64,000 bases of DNA. It comes from Emcibacter sp. (GTDB lineage: Bacteria > Pseudomonadota > Alphaproteobacteria > Sphingomonadales > Emcibacteraceae). A program made the position numbers and the translations under genes. Numbering within the stretch: the first letter of the stretch is position 1; each line of letters starts with the position of its first letter. Location: contig JAKIUQ010000003.1 in assembly GCA_021647465.1 (NCBI GenBank), positions 176,179 to 240,178 of the forward strand, in the 5' to 3' direction. Below the pieces are notes generated by a model. That model was not told where the DNA came from. It searched no databases and worked only from the letters and a program-made list of their open reading frames with translations. Of this stretch, positions 61,663 to 64,000 are shown piece after piece.

Positions 61663-63099
61663 TTATGGCGATGGCATCCTCAATATTTCTTGACCCCCGT
61701 CAACGCTATTCATGGCAATCTCCTGATTCCACGTCAGCAGGATATTTTGTTTCTTGGCGATGATCTGGTTATTGATATCGCCGGCGAGGGTGAGGAATTT
61801 TTGCTTGTCCTGGCCCTTTAAGGTGATTCCGGTGGGGATTTTCAGGCGCAGGGGATTGACCTGTTTGCCGTTGACAAATACCTCATAATGCAGATGCCGC
61901 CCGGTGACCCGGCCTGTGGCGCCGACATAACCGATGATCTGCCCCTGTTTGACGCGTTTTCCTGATTTGATCCCGCGGCCATATTTGCTCAAATGAGCAT
62001 AGGCGGTTTTATAGGTGCCGTTATGGCGGATGCGCACATAATTGCCGTAAGCGCCGTATCTGGAAGCCCGCTCAATAACGCCGTCCCCTGCGGCCATGAT
62101 CGGTGTTCCGGTCGGGGCGCTGAAATCCAGCCCTTTATGCATGCGGGTATAGCCCAGCACAGGATGCTTGCGTTTACCATAATAAGAAGACAGCCGCGCG
62201 CCTTCGATGGGGGTGCGCATCAGGGCTTTTTTTGCGCTCTTGCCATTTTTGTGGAAATAATCGGCAAAATGGCCCTTCTGTGGCTGATAGCGATAAAGGC
62301 TGACAGGTTTGCCCCGCAAGGTCAGCTTGGCAAATAAAATATTACCTTCTTCCACGCGCCGCCCGTCTTCGGACATTTTGCGTTCGTATAAAATTTCAAA
62401 AGAATCACCCTTGCGAATCTCGCGCTGAAAATCCACATCAAAGGAGAATATGCGGATCATATTAACAATGACGCTGTTGGGCAGACCTTCCTGATAAGCC
62501 GACAAGAACAGGCTGTCATCAATGACACCTTGAACATGACGGGTTAATTTCAGAAAGGGCAAGTCTTCTATAGTGGCTTCGAAGCCCGTTTCTGACCGGC
62601 TCACGCGGATCATATGGTCAAAGCTTTTTTGCATATTAAGTTCGGCAAGACGGCCATCCGAACCATAGGCCGCCTGTAATGTCTGGCCAACCTGTAATTT
62701 CTTCATGTCATAATGTGCGGACAGTGCCTTGATCGCGTTATAGGCATCTTGCCGGCTTGCCCCGCTATTGACCAAAATATCCATCATGCCTTGTCCGCTC
62801 TTGATGCTGATTTCTTTTAGATCATATGTTGGTTCTTGTGGGTGGATATTTACGGGTTCCGGCGCAATCTCATCAGAGGGCACGTAATTGGCGCTGTCTG
62901 GATAGGCCTCTTCTAGGGAAATTGTGGGACGGCTGTCAGAATTTTGGGGGTTAGAAGCGGGGAAATCAATGAGGTTGCCCATTGTTATCCCCATAATGAA
63001 TAGAGCTGCCCCAATAAAATAATGCCGATTCTTTTTTATGAATCTTAGGCCAAATATCATGTTTTTAAGTCTTTTTACGGGTGATTCTGTGTTTTTCAT
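61663..63099 (-). CDS. M23-family peptidoglycan endopeptidase
   Basis: A 478-residue protein with an N-terminal transmembrane anchor (HYFIGAALFIMGITMGNLID) and a C-terminal LytM/M23 metallopeptidase domain. The zinc ligands are in MHKGLDFSAPTGTPIMAAGD (His and Asp) and TGRHLHYEVFVNGKQVNPLR (HLHYE). The middle has YDMKKLQVGQTLQAAYGSDG, a LysM- or OapA-like domain. It cuts peptide cross-links for growth or division. The start has AGAAAGAAG upstream. The 16S operon starts just beyond. Confidence 0.93.
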   Translation of the reverse strand: MKNTESPVKRLKNMIFGLRFIKKNRHYFIGAALFIMGITMGNLIDFPASNPQNSDSRPTISLEEAYPDSANYVPSDEIAPEPVNIHPQEPTYDLKEISIKSGQGMMDILVNSGASRQDAYNAIKALSAHYDMKKLQVGQTLQAAYGSDGRLAELNMQKSFDHMIRVSRSETGFEATIEDLPFLKLTRHVQGVIDDSLFLSAYQEGLPNSVIVNMIRIFSFDVDFQREIRKGDSFEILYERKMSEDGRRVEEGNILFAKLTLRGKPVSLYRYQPQKGHFADYFHKNGKSAKKALMRTPIEGARLSSYYGKRKHPVLGYTRMHKGLDFSAPTGTPIMAAGDGVIERASRYGAYGNYVRIRHNGTYKTAYAHLSKYGRGIKSGKRVKQGQIIGYVGATGRVTGRHLHYEVFVNGKQVNPLRLKIPTGITLKGQDKQKFLTLAGDINNQIIAKKQNILLTWNQEIAMNSVDGGQEILRMPSP

Positions 63100-63287
63100 A
63101 TCTTCTTTCTAGTGCAATATGACAAATATTGGGTTAAAAATGCCTGTGGAAGTCCCGTATGTCAAATGGTTGCGCATGACTTATGCGATTCCTTGCGTAA
63201 AATCTATGGTTAACCCCTTAAATTTACTGATTAAACCGCAGAAAACAGCGGTTGTGTAAAAAACGTCAAAGAAATGTAATTTTATTG

Positions 63288-63316
63288 TTTACAAGTTTTG
63301 AAGTTGGTCTTATAAC
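63288..63316 (+). promoter_or_regulatory. predicted rRNA operon promoter
   Basis: TTTACA (63288-63293) and TATAAC (63311-63316) are separated by exactly 17 bp, in good agreement with a sigma-70 promoter. A GC-rich discriminator (CCCGC) follows, as is normal for stringently controlled rRNA promoters. It lies about 260 bp upstream of 16S. Confidence 0.75.
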
Positions 63317-63395
63317 CCGCTTCACCGACACGGCATATGCCGCTGAAAACATTGTCCTTCGGGGCGGGGTTATTGGTGGGTTTGTTGTGTTTTTT

Positions 63396-63407
63396 TGTTC
63401 TTTGACA
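63396..63407 (+). promoter_or_regulatory. rRNA antitermination boxA
   Basis: TGTTCTTTGACA resembles the boxA antiterminator found in alphaproteobacterial 16S leaders (consensus near TGYTCTTTGACA). Its position between the promoter and 16S fits Nus-factor antitermination. Confidence 0.7.
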
Positions 63408-63574
63408 TTGTAGATTGAAAGAGAGATGTAGGCAGCGGTCTGATAATTCCTGGACTGTTGTTTATTAAGATTGATTAATCTTGTTTAATTATGAGATTAA
63501 GTCAGTGAGTTTTAAGTAATGACAGGATCGGGATGTTTGATCGTCTGTATTTATATGGACATTAGAGATCAGCT
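63408..63574 (+). other. 16S rRNA leader with phased TTAA repeats
   Basis: This leader carries TTAA at 63465, 63475, 63485 and 63497, the first three exactly 10 bp apart, and an inverted repeat AAGATT-GATT-AATCTT (63467-63482). It probably folds into the RNase III stem that brackets 16S, pairing with sequence beyond the window. Confidence 0.5.

Positions 63575-64000
<426 letters not shown>

Overview
The window is a stretch of core chromosome from an alphaproteobacterium. The evidence is the 16S rRNA start at the right edge, the gene order hemE | intergenic | PEP-synthase regulator (the replication-origin neighbourhood of Caulobacter and Rickettsia), an mnmG-rsmG-parA-parB operon with parS sites, alphaproteobacterial small families (DUF6489-, DUF1178- and DUF4167-like), and the synteny ubiG-lysC-ptsP-prfA-prmC-clpB. 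I cannot fix the order securely. Nothing looks like a prophage, transposon, CRISPR array, restriction system or classical defence island.

Layout. 1-2.1 kb: the start of a suf (Fe-S assembly) operon, with its Rrf2 regulator followed by sufB, which runs off the left edge. 2.1-8.3 kb: chromosome segregation and tRNA modification (parB, parA, rsmG, mnmG, mnmE) with at least three parS sites and a perfect CtrA-type motif. 8.5-14.5 kb: ogt, nhaC, rho and a hemE-hemH-hemJ heme operon. 14.46-14.87 kb: a strong candidate for the chromosomal origin, with several DnaA boxes and an unwinding-element layout of box, GC-rich spacer, trio repeats and AT-rich tract. Genes left of it are nearly all on the minus strand. 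Just to its right a plus-strand run begins (ppsR-aroE-coaE-dnaQ), and plus-strand genes predominate beyond it, as expected of bidirectional replication.

18-33.5 kb: secB, fxsA, a Tim44-like protein, mltA-smr-HTH, a CorC/HlyC-type CNNM protein, aroB-aroK, a 46-residue membrane peptide gene, a large secreted protein of unknown function, xerD, accA, a recently duplicated pair of small secreted proteins, and secA with two C-terminal zinc motifs. 33.8-41.8 kb: argJ-GNAT-mutT, a methyltransferase, comF, grxC-nitrilase-DUF1178-mobA, fdhD and ubiG (molybdenum cofactor, redox and quinone functions).

42-57 kb: lysC, a nitronate-monooxygenase-like enzyme, ptsP, a RodZ-like protein, ispG-hisS-prfA, an M48-like protein that has lost its catalytic Glu, prmC, a DUF4167 protein and clpB. 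57-63 kb: an unknown membrane-anchored protein, a copA-copB copper-resistance pair, a TVP38/DedA membrane protein and an M23 endopeptidase. 63.1-64 kb: an rRNA promoter, leader and the first ~425 bases of 16S rRNA.

The most interesting items are the origin with its trio-like element, the perfect parS plus CtrA motif pair at the head of the mnmG-parAB operon, the homogenised tandem paralogues beside secA, the catalytically degenerate M48 protein, the doubled SEC-C motif of SecA and a small insertion inside the MobA nucleotide-binding motif. I found no convincing previously undescribed multi-gene system.
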